A stretch of DNA of 64,000 bases, from positions 1,736,001-1,800,000 of the forward strand of contig OZ017762.1 of assembly GCA_963969365.1 (NCBI GenBank). Direction: 5' to 3'. Made by a program: the position numbers and the translations under genes. Every line of letters starts with the position of its first letter. The first letter of the stretch is position 1. The notes below the pieces were generated by a model that saw nothing but the letters and a program-made list of their open reading frames with translations, did not search any database and was not told the origin of the DNA. Shown here in pieces: positions 24,701-32,916 of this stretch. This DNA is from Asterochloris sp. CNOR1. Lineage: Eukaryota > Chlorophyta > Trebouxiophyceae > Trebouxiales > Trebouxiaceae.

Positions 24701-27700
24701 CTGCTGACCAGCTGTACTGGCTGGGGGCCTCCTGCTACTTGCTGTGTCACACCAAGGTACCACTTGGATTGGTCAGTGGGTACTGTCTGTCTGCTGAGGG
24801 GCAGATCATTGCAGACAGGGCAACTGAAGGGCAGCGGAGTGGCAGGATGCAGTGTTCACATATGTGTGACAGGGATCGCTGCACGCTGCATTGCTGTCAA
24901 CATCAAGTCCTGGTAGATTGTGAGGTGTTGCACCCCACCCAAGCCAAGCTTGTCAGGTCACCTCGGGCACTGCCGACAAGCAAGATGAGGTGTCGTAGCA
25001 GTCTGCCATGTCAGCAAGCTTCTCCGCCACCCACAAGGATGCTATTAGCTTGCTACTGGCCCTGATGCCTGGATCGGATCAATCTGCTTGCCCACAGACC
25101 AGAGCCTCAACAAACGTCAAAGTGAGCCGTGCAAACACGCTGTGCCTGCAGGTCTGGCAGATCATGCCCAAAGACAAGCTGGAGTTCCTGCAGGCAGAGC
25201 TCAGCTTCTTTGATGAGGTCACCCAGGTCAGTGCGCAGTGCTGCCTCTCCAGAGGCAGGTGATTTGCCAAGAAGCACCCAGCACGGCAGACTTGGTGCCA
25301 TGAAGCCAGACAATTTCTGGCCTGAGGATGTCCACGGACACAGCAGCCTTGAGACATTGGGGCTGGGTACAGACAAGGCTCTGCCCTGACGGGCTGCACC
25401 CCTTGCATGACATGGCACCGCATCTCCTTGTCCAGGCAATGTCACAGTGGGGGGCACGCTGACGATTGCGAACCTGAGCATCGGCTCCATGACCGCAGCC
25501 TTCGCAATTTGCAGCCTTGATGAGCTGGCCAAGCGCTGGCTCTTTTGCTGCAGAGGTCTATTTCATTGTTATGATGATAAGCATCAGTGTACAGGTTGCC
25601 ACTGTCTGTGCCGGCTGCACGAGTCCCAGCAAGCTGCTGTCTGTTTCAGGTGTGGTGCGGCTGAGACAACGGGGTTTCCAAGGAACATGTGGATTGCCTG
25701 CAGGTGTCCGGCAAGCTGTTCCCCTTCAGCAAGGACGAGCGCAAGGCTCAGGCTGTGAAGATTTTGAAGGGCATCAGAGTGCCGCGAAGGGACCTGTACC
25801 TGCCCACAAATCCGGAGTCACGGGTGGTCTCTCTGGTGCCTGAGAGCGGGCAGCCCATGCAGAGTGCTGCAAAGGTGACCAAGTGTTGAACTGCGTGGTG
25901 TGCGCCAAGACATGCAGTTCAGCAAGGGCCTCTGGGTAGCTGCATGGCCTGCCGATCTGTCCTGAGTACTGGGGTGTCCCTAGAGTGCCTGAGACTGGGG
26001 ATCCCATGCAGAGAGCTCCTAAAGTGGGTTCTGCGGTAGTCTGCTTGAGCTACCTGTTGCCTGCGTTGACTGCCAGTCAGCCCTGAGCTTTAGATAGGCA
26101 TTTCCTGTGCACGAGAGCAGGCAGCTCATGCAGAACGCTGTTGAGGTGGGCATCGTTGTGATACAACAGAGTATTGTATGGCTTGCCCGCCGGCGCCGAG
26201 CCATGTTTGGCTTCTCTAGCGCCTGAGAGCGGTGAGTCCATCCAGAGCTTTGCAAACTGGGTCGGCTGCATGCTGTGTATTCCAAACGGGGTGCTTATGT
26301 TGCTCCTCATCTAGCTCCACAACTTAGGGTCCTCACCTCTGCCTGCCTTTCAAAGCACTGGACCAGGTGGCTGCAGGTAGCTTCTTCCGTCCAATGCCGC
26401 CAGCTTGGCAGTTCCAGGGCCGCTAGCATTGGTTTGCAAGTGATGCCTGCAGGTGCCCTTTGCTCGTGAAGCTCAAAAAGGGGAGGAGCGTCCATTGCCT
26501 GACACTCATATAGCATTACTACTTGTTTCCCTGGTGGAGCACTGCATGTGCCTTCAGGTGTATCGGTCAGCGAAGTCCCGAGCTGCCGCTGCAACCCTGT
26601 TTTCCCCCGTCTGCAGGCTCCTGCCGGCGGCAACATGTCCCTCCTGCTATTCACAGGGATCCGAGCAATTGGCATGCAGCTTGTAGAACCAAACAATCTA
26701 ACATTGCCGCCGTCATGCCTGCAGATGGCCCTGCGGGTGAAGTTAAGGTGGAGGAGCGTCATGGCCCTGCAGAGATTGCCTGCAGCTCTGTAGGCTGCTG
26801 CTTGATGTGGTCAACCAGTAATGATCTGCTTTCCACTGTAGGTGCCCCTGCTGGTAAAGTTCAAGGTGGATGAGCGCCGTGTCAACCAGCGCCCGGTGGA
26901 GCGGCTGCAGGCCTGCATCTTCAAGGTCGGGGATGACTGCCGCCAGGACGTGCTCGCACTGCAGGTCAGCTGTCCTGGCGGGTGTTGTTTGGTGTAGGTT
27001 TGAGCTTGTGGCCAGAGGCTGTGCTGCCTCCCTTGGAGTGAGGCTGCCTCCAGTCACCCACAGACTGGGCAATGTCTGCTGCCTGGACTCGCACTGCAAG
27101 TGGCCCTTGCCTATGCGGTGCTGCCAGCAGCACTACAGTGCGTGCAATACTGCCCGCATGGCCTCTCTGTATCGGCTGAGATTGACTCTCAATCACTCAA
27201 AGGGTTAAGGTGACGTCTGCCGCCGCGACAACCCACTGTTGCAGGTGGGCCATGGGCCAAGCCACCACACAGGGTCATTCACAGTGGATCTAGGGTTCAG
27301 AGATTGCTTGCTAGTTGTTGTTGAGGCCATCTCCTGCCTGGCAGTCCTCAGCTGGGTGACCGGCAGCAGCTGTGAGGAGGCTGCCTTTGACCAAATGCAT
27401 GAGTCAATGCTTCCTGCAGGTCATCGGCCTGCTGAAGGACGCCTTCTCCAAGGCTGGCTTGGAGCTCTACCTGGCGCCCTACGGCGTCCTGCCCACTGGC
27501 TTTGAGTGTGGAGTTGTTGAGGTGGTTCCAGAGGCCAACTCTCGTAGTGCTCTGGGGTGAGGCCTTGCATCTGCCTTTTTAGTCCAAAATCTGAAGTGGA
27601 GTTGTCGTCAATGTTCCAGAGGCTACCTCCTGTAGTGCTCTGGGGTGAGCCTCTGCATCTGCCTTGGTGCTCCAACACCTGGAATCCCATCATCAGCCTT

Positions 27701-30667
27701 GCTTGGCTGCCCTGACTGCATCGGCTGCATGCACGTGTGGGTGCCGCCACACAAATGCAATCTAGGTTTCCCTTCACAGATGCAGAACCCTGCTTCCGGC
27801 TTGCATGACCGCGCTGGTCAGCTCTTTGCGTGTTGCCAGAAAGGCATGATGCCGTGCGTGCATGTGCAGACCAGTGCAGGGGCGCGAGCCTACTTACACT
27901 GCCTGCCTGCTTCTGCTGCCAGCACCTGCAGCTGATGCCTGTAAGCAATTCCTGTCAATCAAATGCAGGCACTTGTCCCTGAACCCACTGTGAATGCCTG
28001 CCGTGCCTGCTGCTTTCCTTTGGAGCTTGCTGCCTGCATCTGCAGCTCAGACTGCTCATGTCATGCAGATAAAGCAATGGTGGATGCGTGAGACTAGTTT
28101 CGCAGCTGCCCTGCTTGCTTCATGCAGCAAACATCTAGGAGCCTCCATTTGCTTGCATGGCTGCCTTGCCTGCTTCCGTGTCTGCCATTTGCCTGCACAG
28201 CTTCTGGTGCCCACCCACGTGCATGTGCACGCAGGGAAACCACTGATGGAGGGTTGTATGAGATCTTCCAGCGCGAGTTTGGAGCCCCAGGAATGGAAAG
28301 CTTTGAGACTGCACGGCGCAACTTCATCCAGTCATCTGCAGGGTGAGGACGCTTTGTCCTTTTATTTATCTGACAGCATTCCATGACCTACGGGCTGATT
28401 GTGTGGGTGTGGATGAGTCGTAGTATGATGGTCAGAGCTGGTCTCCCATGGGGAACTCTCAGGATGGAAGTATTAGACAAGCAGTCCCGTGCCACCCGGC
28501 CCTCAGGAGAGCAGGGGCAGTATTGTTGACTGGTTGCCTTAATACGACGGCTGGAGGGGGCTGGCAGCACTGGCCCTGACAATGTTGGGCGCCCTTTGAG
28601 GCTGTTTGCAGCTTCTGTGGGGGGAGCAGTATGAGGCCTATATTTGGATTAGGCGCAACCTTCACTAGTCCTCTGCAGAGAATAGGACTTTGCCTTGTCT
28701 GGAGTTCAAGATGCACCCTGTGTCAGATGGGGTTCACACAAGTCACCCCCTCTTGCATATTTGGGAAAGATGCCCTTTGCAGGCGTGCACCGTTGCCAGC
28801 CGCCTCCTGCAGTCCGACGACCACATGCAGTCCACTGCAACCAGCTGAGGTGGCCCTCTGAAGGCTGCTCACACCTCCCTGCAGGTACGCCATTGCCAGT
28901 TTCCTCCTGCAGTCCAAGGACCGCCACAACGGCAACATCCTGATCGACACACAGGGCCGCCTGGTGCACATCGACTTCGGGTTCATCCTGGAGATCAGCC
29001 CCGGGGCCAACCTCCGCTTCGAGTCCGCCGCCTTCAAGCTGAGCCACGAGATGACTCAGCTTCTCGACCCCGGGGGCCGCCGCACCTCGCCTCAGTTCCA
29101 CCTGTTCCAGGACCTGTGCGTTCGCGGCTTCCTTGCGGTGAGAGCTGCTCGCAGCCACGCTGTGATTGGTGTTCCTGCATTGCTAGCCGCCAAAATTTTG
29201 TCTCACACTGAGGTACATGGTCCAACGGGCCGCCACACCTCCTTGCAGGTGCACCGTGCCAGCGCAGCGGCTGCCACACCAGCAATGCCTGCAAAGTGGG
29301 ATCATGCTGCAAAAGTCTCCATGCCTGCTCCTGCAAGCACGGGCAAGGCTGAAGGTGTCACAGCCTCGCCATCCCTCTGATGCCGGCCAGCTGCACTCTG
29401 CCCAGCTGTGGTTCCAGCCGCCTGGCCTGCACATCGCAGGCAGACTGCCTTGGCCACTTTCAGAGCTGCGGGTTCAGAGTAAGGCAGCCACAGCAGACCA
29501 CACCAGTTTTATTCTGCTGCCCACAGGCGCGCGGATGTGGCAGGGGGCATTGTAGCTTCAGTGTCCCTGCTGCAGGGCAGCTGCACTCTGCTGAATTGCA
29601 GTCAAGCCACCTGGCACGCAAGTCCCAGGCACACTGCCCTGGTCAGTTTTGCAGCTGCAGACTCAGCATGAGGCAGCCAGAGGCAGCCACACCAGGACAC
29701 GACAACAAGTATCCTGCCTACAGGCACGCGGCGTGGCAGAGGGCATTGTGGCCTCAGTGTCGCTGATGCAGGACAGCGGACTGCCCTGCTTTGGGCGGGG
29801 GCGCCCCATCCCCAACCTGAGGCAGCGCTTCCACCTGGAGATGAGTGAGAGGGAGGCAGCTGCATTCTTCCGGCGCACCATCCTGGATGCGTACGACAAG
29901 GTGAGTCGTGCACCGACGGCTGCTTGAGCCACAGCTTGGTGGAGGGATGTGACGCCACTGAGGAGGGGCTGTGCAGCAGCGTGGCTGCCTGTGAGGCCAA
30001 TTGAGGTGTCGCAGGAGTGCTTCTGCTTGAATGTGAGCGAGTGGGACGCTCCTCACTCGGCGCCCCTGTGGCTGCTTATGGCTTATGACAGGGTGAGTGG
30101 TGCGGCGATGGACCCTTGAGTTACACAATTGGCAACAGGCTTTGCAGCAGCCTGTGTGGCGAGTTTGAGATGTGGGGACATTGGTTCCACCTGGAGATGA
30201 CCGGTCAGAAGGCAGTTGCTTTAGTGATATAATATCCGGGACGCCTAGGACACAACGATTGCTCAAGCTGGTGCTGAAGTGGCATGTGGGGTATGAGAAG
30301 CATTGAGGCAAAGGCCTTCTCTGTCCTGGCAAGGTGGGGCTGGCGTGGGCCTCGAGTCCTGCATCATGGCAAGCTTGCTGGCACTGGCTTGTCAAACTAA
30401 TGTGGAAAGGGCTGGGCAATTGGTGTCATTTGAACTGTCCCACAGCTGTCTTGTGTTCTGCCAATTACTAAGCAGGGGCGCTCGCCTGTGCACAGCTGTG
30501 TCTTGTGCATCTTGCACAGCTACATCTCAGGGCTGGCTGGTGAGCCTCATATGCATGCGTGCTGCTGAGCTCCATTTGGACTGCGTCGACTATGTGCTCT
30601 CTGTCTGCAGTGGACGACTGGATTCTATGACTTTATCCAGTATTTGCAGAATGCCATTCCAAAGTGA
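6259..30667 (+). CDS. PI4KA: Phosphatidylinositol 4-kinase III alpha (whole gene)
   Basis: This kinase phosphorylates the D4 position of phosphatidylinositol to make PI4P; in other eukaryotes it works at the plasma membrane with TTC7, FAM126 and EFR3 scaffolds. Thirty-four exons from 7222 to 30667 join in consistent phase, and one or two more are likely at 6259-6742. The inferred protein is about 2,050 residues, the usual size for the family. Its order is a long alpha-solenoid, a PIK-type helical region, and a C-terminal lipid-kinase domain. Diagnostic blocks are CIFKVGDDCRQDVLALQ, PYGVLPTG, GETTDGGLYEIFQ, DRHNGN (28919-28936), HIDFG (DFG at 28973-28981) and the C-terminus WTTGFYDFIQYLQNAIPK. 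The match is closest to plant PI4K alpha1. Intron phases agree at essentially every junction, which makes this a strong model. Exons are listed in the entries that follow. Confidence 0.96.
7222..9271 (+). CDS. PI4KA: PI4KA solenoid exons, block 1
   Basis: Exons 7222-7536, 8345-8562 and 9118-9271. They encode alpha-helical solenoid sequence: ASELVPRIAACLAALPG and LSSGVKALLEVVVEQ in the first, TDQLPLLPQHAAQLMQWLA in the second, ALREALRPILSSDDGADSE in the third. The second exon ends ..TGC GG and the third supplies the G of the Gly codon, so this junction is phase-checked. The last 45 bases of the first exon (LRRALLHQSQTQ) also recur as decayed copies in the next intron, so its true 3' end may lie earlier than 7536. 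Confidence 0.8.
7718..8200 (+). repeat. Two ~240-bp tandem copies in a PI4KA intron
   Basis: Units 7718-7962 and 7963-8200 share cggtgagggctgcagatc near their starts and ggcagatggtgacccc and cctcctgctagctcaac further on. The start of each resembles the exon end LSSGVKALLEVVVEQ (second unit: QGNGLKGLLEVAARR). A short cassette, 'CTG.TGCCCTG(T/C)TGCACCA..CAG|GTG', occurs about four times between 7492 and 7975. Confidence 0.75.
9942..14389 (+). CDS. PI4KA: PI4KA solenoid exons, block 2
   Basis: Exons 9942-10026, 10586-10776, 11286-11534, 12017-12228, 12454-12624, 13389-13602 and 14251-14389. Junction phases 1, 0, 0, 2, 2 and 0 match on both sides. Family landmarks are VVEALIKVYRNPQGRL, RQELRTRLLSLFADFG (plant counterpart 'YRHRLLSLCSDVG') and LFRLLWLYSTLYGLAG (plant 'LFRNLWFYIALFGLA'). 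The introns between these exons hold several decayed exon copies, reported separately. An extra exon between 9400 and 9610 is possible but unsupported. Confidence 0.9.
10808..10995 (+). repeat. Two decayed copies of PI4KA exon 10586-10776
   Basis: Copy 1 (10808-10885) and copy 2 (10915-10995) follow the 3' half of the exon. The exon reads LRSLMLSVARLSEGELLRR; copy 2 reads LRSLMLRVTCLSKGELLRC and includes the ccttcag end. Copy 2 is still open, but its donor has changed from gtgtgc to gagtca. Confidence 0.85.
13120..13238 (+). repeat. Upstream copy of the PI4KA exon that starts at 13389
   Basis: A duplication of about 200 bp covers the intron 3' end, the ctgcag acceptor and the exon start. The copy reads RQELRMSLLSLCVDT where the exon reads RQELRTRLLSLFADF. 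Acceptor, phase (AG|A) and a possible donor (agg|gtaggc, near 13238) are all present, so it could be spliced as an alternative exon. Confidence 0.75.
14150..14215 (+). repeat. Decayed copy of PI4KA exon start 14251
   Basis: The copy, gactgcaggtgttccgcctc onward, mirrors ggctgcagctgttccgcctc at the true exon and continues for about 60 bases. In the exon frame it reads LHFTPYELAAV against LYSTLYGLAGL. Confidence 0.8.
14884..18704 (+). CDS. PI4KA: PI4KA solenoid exons, block 3
   Basis: Exons 14884-15149, 15574-15684, 16087-16206, 16407-16634, 17003-17183, 17731-17896 and 18539-18704. The third must end at ..CTG TTG AAG with a GC donor (gcaggt) to keep frame with ALLAPDGSLNGNRC; using the GT three bases on would shift the frame. 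The last exon reads LMALLCRVPAQFLTPAMMRL then AAWHWICAAQPRLQ, matching the plant block 'LLRLLCWCPAYISTPDAM..WTWLVSAAPQL'. Confidence 0.9.
18430..19303 (+). repeat. Copies of both ends of PI4KA exon 18539-18704
   Basis: Upstream, 18440-18475 repeats the acceptor and the exon start (ctgtgcag followed by YLQAAAAL). Downstream, 19060-19115 repeats the exon end: AEAAAAWQWVCAPQTWLQ followed by gtgggc, against ATAAWHWICAAQPRLQ and gtgagt. A third, broken copy lies at about 19250-19303. Confidence 0.8.
18731..18972. repeat. Three intronic tandem units of ~75-90 bp
   Basis: Units start near 18731, 18815 and 18905. Each contains gcatctctgccaggc or a variant, then cagacataggctgcctgtga and ggcgt. No exon is included, so the duplication process also acts on pure intron sequence. 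Confidence 0.85.
19403..19502. repeat. Short tandem repeat (tctctggggcaga-like)
   Basis: About six imperfect units built on ctctctggggcagat, in the intron before exon 19673. Confidence 0.85.
19557..19606. repeat. Inverted repeat, 21-bp arms
   Basis: Arms 19557-19577 (cctctgccgtacagctctgc c) and 19586-19606 pair with one mismatch around an 8-base loop. It lies in a PI4KA intron and would form a stable hairpin in the transcript. Confidence 0.9.
19673..22291 (+). CDS. PI4KA: PI4KA exons, block 4
   Basis: Exons 19673-19894, 20078-20192, 20762-20948, 21076-21322 and 22106-22291. They encode AEAWIATVSNRLGLFD, AHHIWLAFLLQAW, the TQHPAAT/GARFRLLLLAL junction (plant 'RHPAAAGTFFSLMLLGL'), HPVWGRSQQGNQQRVELL and DPRMALCLLDRYPKAEAVRQ. 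The last exon is followed by gcaagt, a consensus GC-AG donor. Confidence 0.95.
20344..20367. repeat. Perfect 24-bp palindrome
   Basis: aaggcctccata followed directly by its reverse complement, inside a PI4KA intron. Confidence 0.95.
22376..22446 (+). repeat. Decayed copy of the end of PI4KA exon 22106-22291
   Basis: It tracks the exon from the codons of AWDCDPRMALCLLDR through the GC donor. The copy keeps tgaccctgtgcctgctgg and ends ccaggcaagc, the same GC-type splice site. Confidence 0.7.
22847..25226 (+). CDS. PI4KA: PI4KA PIK/helical-domain exons
   Basis: Exons 22847-22957, 23664-23795, 24048-24176, 24585-24695 and 25152-25226, all whole numbers of codons and all in phase 0. Landmarks are LAVWAVSPLLQATALMAGP (plant 'LPHWAACSITQALEFLTP'), VAFFLPQLVQLLRADEGG (plant 'VTFFMPQLVQSLRYDDGR') and KLEFLQAELSFFDEVTQ (plant 'LDMFTREFDFFDKVT'). 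This is the helical region that packs on the kinase domain in PI3/PI4 kinases. Confidence 0.95.
23390..23565 (+). repeat. Two decayed copies of PI4KA exon start 23664
   Basis: Copies at about 23390-23450 (gcctgagcagtcagtcccct) and 23510-23565 (ggccacctggcagtctggac) match the exon's gagccacctggcggtctggg and cagtcagccccctgct. Confidence 0.8.
25704..27556 (+). CDS. PI4KA: PI4KA kinase domain, N-lobe exons
   Basis: Exons 25704-25874, 26842-26964 and 27420-27556. The first carries KLFPFSKDERKAQAVKIL and DLYLPTNPESRVVSL; the second RLQACIFKVGDDCRQDVLAL, with the phosphoinositide-kinase Lys and the DDCRQD motif; the third AGLELYLAPYGVLPTGFECG. The long introns 25875-26841 and 27557-28234 hold repeated decayed copies of these exons. 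Confidence 0.97.
25978..26260 (+). repeat. Three decayed copies of the end of PI4KA exon 25704-25874
   Basis: The exon ends with codons for VPESGQPMQSAAK and gtg. Copies near 25985, 26110 and 26220 read (VP)ETGDPMQRAPK, ESRQLMQNAVE and APESGESIQSF. Spacing is about 110-125 bp, so the intron is largely a ladder of this unit. Confidence 0.85.
26450..26770 (+). repeat. Two decayed copies of PI4KA exon start 26842
   Basis: Copies at 26450-26490 and 26716-26770 follow ctgcag|gtgccc..gtgaa. and gtggaggagcg.; the true exon encodes VPLLVKFKVDERRV. Copy frames are broken. Confidence 0.75.
27600..27656 (+). repeat. Copy of the end of PI4KA exon 27420-27556 with its donor
   Basis: The exon end VVEVVPEANSRSALG|gtgagg is repeated 82 bases downstream as VVVNVPEATSCSALG|gtgagc. 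The following intron bases (ccttgcatctgcct versus cctctgcatctgcct) are duplicated too. Confidence 0.9.
28235..30667 (+). CDS. PI4KA: PI4KA kinase domain, C-lobe exons and stop
   Basis: Exons 28235-28342, 28885-29137, 29724-29900 and 30611-30667. The catalytic loop DRHNGN and the DFG motif are intact, and the activation loop FKLSHEMTQLLDPGG is the PI4K-alpha type. The next exon carries QDSGLPCFGRGRPIPNLRQR. The final exon is only 57 bases, lies 710 bases away, and encodes the conserved C-terminal amphipathic helix ending in Lys before TGA at 30665. All catalytic residues I can check are present, so an active enzyme is expected. Confidence 0.97.
28780..28830 (+). repeat. Decayed copy of the kinase catalytic-loop exon start
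   Basis: accgttgccagccgcctcct and the following bases align with gccattgccagtttcctcct at 28889 and continue through cgaccaca opposite the DRHNGN codons. Frame and catalytic codons are lost. Confidence 0.75.
29525..29590 (+). repeat. Copy of PI4KA exon start 29724
   Basis: cacaggcgcgcggatgtggc to about 29575 aligns with tacaggcacgcggcgtggca. The copy still reads GIVASVSLLQ where the exon reads GIVASVSLMQ. The following intron bases (ggcagctgcactctgct) are themselves repeated near 29386. Confidence 0.85.
30010..30262 (+). repeat. Two decayed copies of the end of PI4KA exon 29724-29900
   Basis: Around 30075-30110 the sequence atggcttatgacagggtgag copies the exon end and donor gatgcgtacgacaaggtgag. 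Around 30185-30262 ttccacctggagatgaccgg copies the codons FHLEMSEREAA. Confidence 0.8.
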
Positions 30668-31036
30668 ACGCACACACAGTCAGTCAAGTGTCATAAGCCT
30701 TGCTCAATGCCCTGCTGTTGAGGAATTGAAGTACACTGATTCCCCCCTTGCATTACAATACACTGAGTTCAAACTGAGGACCTCGAAAATTGGCGACACT
30801 TCAAAATTCTGTTGAAGACTAGTTCGATGTTTAGCAGAAGCAGCTTCAGAAACAGCGTAAGGGGCTCTCAGTGTGCAGAGTGTGGTCATGAGCTGCTTCC
30901 CTGCCTGCCAGGGCATGGTGTGCAAGAAAGTGATGGTGTCTGCAGAGGCAGCCTATCTTGCACCAGTGGCATTTTAGGGCTGACAATGGAGCCAACAGTC
31001 GTGCGCAGACCATAGCACCAGATCTCTGGTGCAACG
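30668..31036. other. Convergent intergenic gap, PI4KA / VTT gene
   Basis: Only 369 bases separate two facing stop codons. On the minus strand a TTGTAA (30753-30758) resembles the green-algal UGUAA poly(A) signal and would serve the VTT gene. The nearest plus-strand TGTAA is at 31124-31128, inside the last VTT exon, so the 3' UTRs may overlap. No other gene was seen. Confidence 0.4.
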
Positions 31037-32916
31037 CTATGCACTCTGCTCATCCTCCTCCTCGACTTCCTTGAGGGCCTTTTGTGCAAGCTTGCCAATG
31101 TAGGCCACTGCCGCAACCGTCACTGTAAGGCCAACAGCAATCTGCCAGCCAGCAGGGCCGCCCATCGCCTCGTCGCTGTCAATCATCTGGCGCCCATAGT
31201 TCCCCGCACACACGTAAGCGATTGTACCTGGGAGCATGCCCAGCCAGCTCCCACCCACGTAGGAGGCCAGATCCACGCTAGTGAGCCCATACCTGCAGAG
31301 AGACACAGACGATGTGGTGAGCAGACGGTGCATCACAAGCCGACTGGGCTTGCAAAGCTTGCTCCCAGACAGCTAGCTGACCAGGTCTACATTGGTGGGT
31401 GGCCACACCTGCAGAGCCCAGAAGTGCAATGCAGGCTCCCATTTCATCAAGTGCGAGGGGCAGCACCAGCCCAGGCCAGGCCCCCTAGCAGGCCATTTTC
31501 CATCTCTCAGTCGTCAGCCAGGGACACAGAAGGACGTCATTGCAACTCACAGGTAGTTGCTGAGTGCGAGGGGCAGCAGGGGGCTGAGTCGTAGAAGGGT
31601 GACCACTTTGAAGCCCTGCTTGCCGATGGCCCTGTCAACTGCCTTGAACTTGTCATTGTCCTGCGCGAGCTCTAGAATCTGCAGGCATCGCCACCACACT
31701 GGCTCAGCTTGGTGCCTGCCTCAAGAGATCAAATTATTGCGGCAGCCTGGGCCATGAGGGACACGCCTGGCCTCCAACATAGAGGCCTCATGCAGCCCAC
31801 ATGGCCAGCAGCGTGCCTTATTGTTTTCAAGACAACCTCTAACATTGCAGGCAACATGCGCGGTCTAGCACCACACCCAAAAGTACGAGACAGGACCTGG
31901 ATCACGAAGGGACATAACACTATCTCACCTTGTCCCTGGCAACGTATCTAGCAATGAGAAAAGAGATGGTGGCAGCAGCTGTTGCAGACGCCGAAACCAC
32001 GATGGTCCCGGGAACTATGCCAAAAATGACGCCTGCTGTCATAGTCAGGGGGATGGCTGGCAGCGCAAGAACCTGCAGGAGTGCACGGAGAGGTTGTTGT
32101 GTGACTCTGGGCCATACCCAATTAGGTGGGTCTGCAGGCAAATGTGCAGGCAAACGTGTCTAAATTGATATACCCATGTACCCCCAGCTGCAGCCAGCCA
32201 GCAGAGTCTGAGATCCAATTCCAAATGCAAAGTCTGGAACACTGGCACACTCCCCAAGAAGCAACCTCAATACACACAGAAGGACGGAACCGGCACCCAG
32301 TTCATAGGAGCGCCTCTTACTGGGCCCTGGAACGATGCAGCATGCAGTCTGGCAAGCCGGTGGAGATGGGAACAGCAGAGGCCCACTTAAGCAGGTTGGA
32401 GACCAGTACAGAGAGCCCCACCACCAGCGCAACCTGCCATCAAACTCACAGCCTGCAAGGGTTGAGTCAGGCTCCCAGAAGGCGCAAAGTGAGGAGTGGT
32501 CGCCTCAAAGCAGGTGTGGATGACACCAGAGGCCACATAGTCCTCAAAATGTCCATGAGGTCCAAACAAGGTCTCCTCGCAACCAGAGGTCTCACCCATG
32601 CACAACACGCCTCCACTCGCAGAACTGGAAAGGGCCTGGCACCCAGAAAGCGCAGGCGAAATGCCTCACCTCGAGCAGGGTGTAGACGAGGCCATAGGCC
32701 AGATAGCCCAGAGGGCCCCACTCGTCCACAACTTCGATGAAGTAGTCTATGAAATGCCGTATCTGTCCCCGGAACAGGTAGCCTGCTCCCAGCAGGGCGA
32801 CTGCGCTGACTGCCAAGGCGATCAGGCCCAGGACGCTCTTTCCGGCGGTGCCGGACGTCTCATCCTTGCCGCCGTGCCTTGGGTCGGCGCTTTTTGCGCT
32901 GCGACCTCCGCCGGCC
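31037..32916 (-). CDS. VTT-domain (TVP38/TMEM64, DedA superfamily) membrane protein
   Basis: VTT/SNARE_assoc proteins are multi-pass proteins of the Golgi, ER or chloroplast; relatives include Tvp38, TMEM41B and bacterial DedA, with transport or lipid-scramblase roles. Four minus-strand exons join in phase: 32670-32916, 31929-32072 (exactly 48 codons), 31551-31678 and 31037-31292. The signature order is present: GLIALAVSAVALLGAGYLF (TM), YLAYGLVYTLLE|VLALPAIP, MTAGVIFGIVPGT, the helix ATISFLIARYVARDK, then FKVVTLLRLSPLLPLALSNY and SVDLASYVGGSWLGMLPGT. The C-terminus adds a TM span and an acidic tail (KEVEEEDEQSA). The N-terminal part is basic and low in complexity. The start-codon exon lies beyond 32916 and was not found; the ATG readings near 33075-33120 did not fit the required phase. 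Confidence 0.93.
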
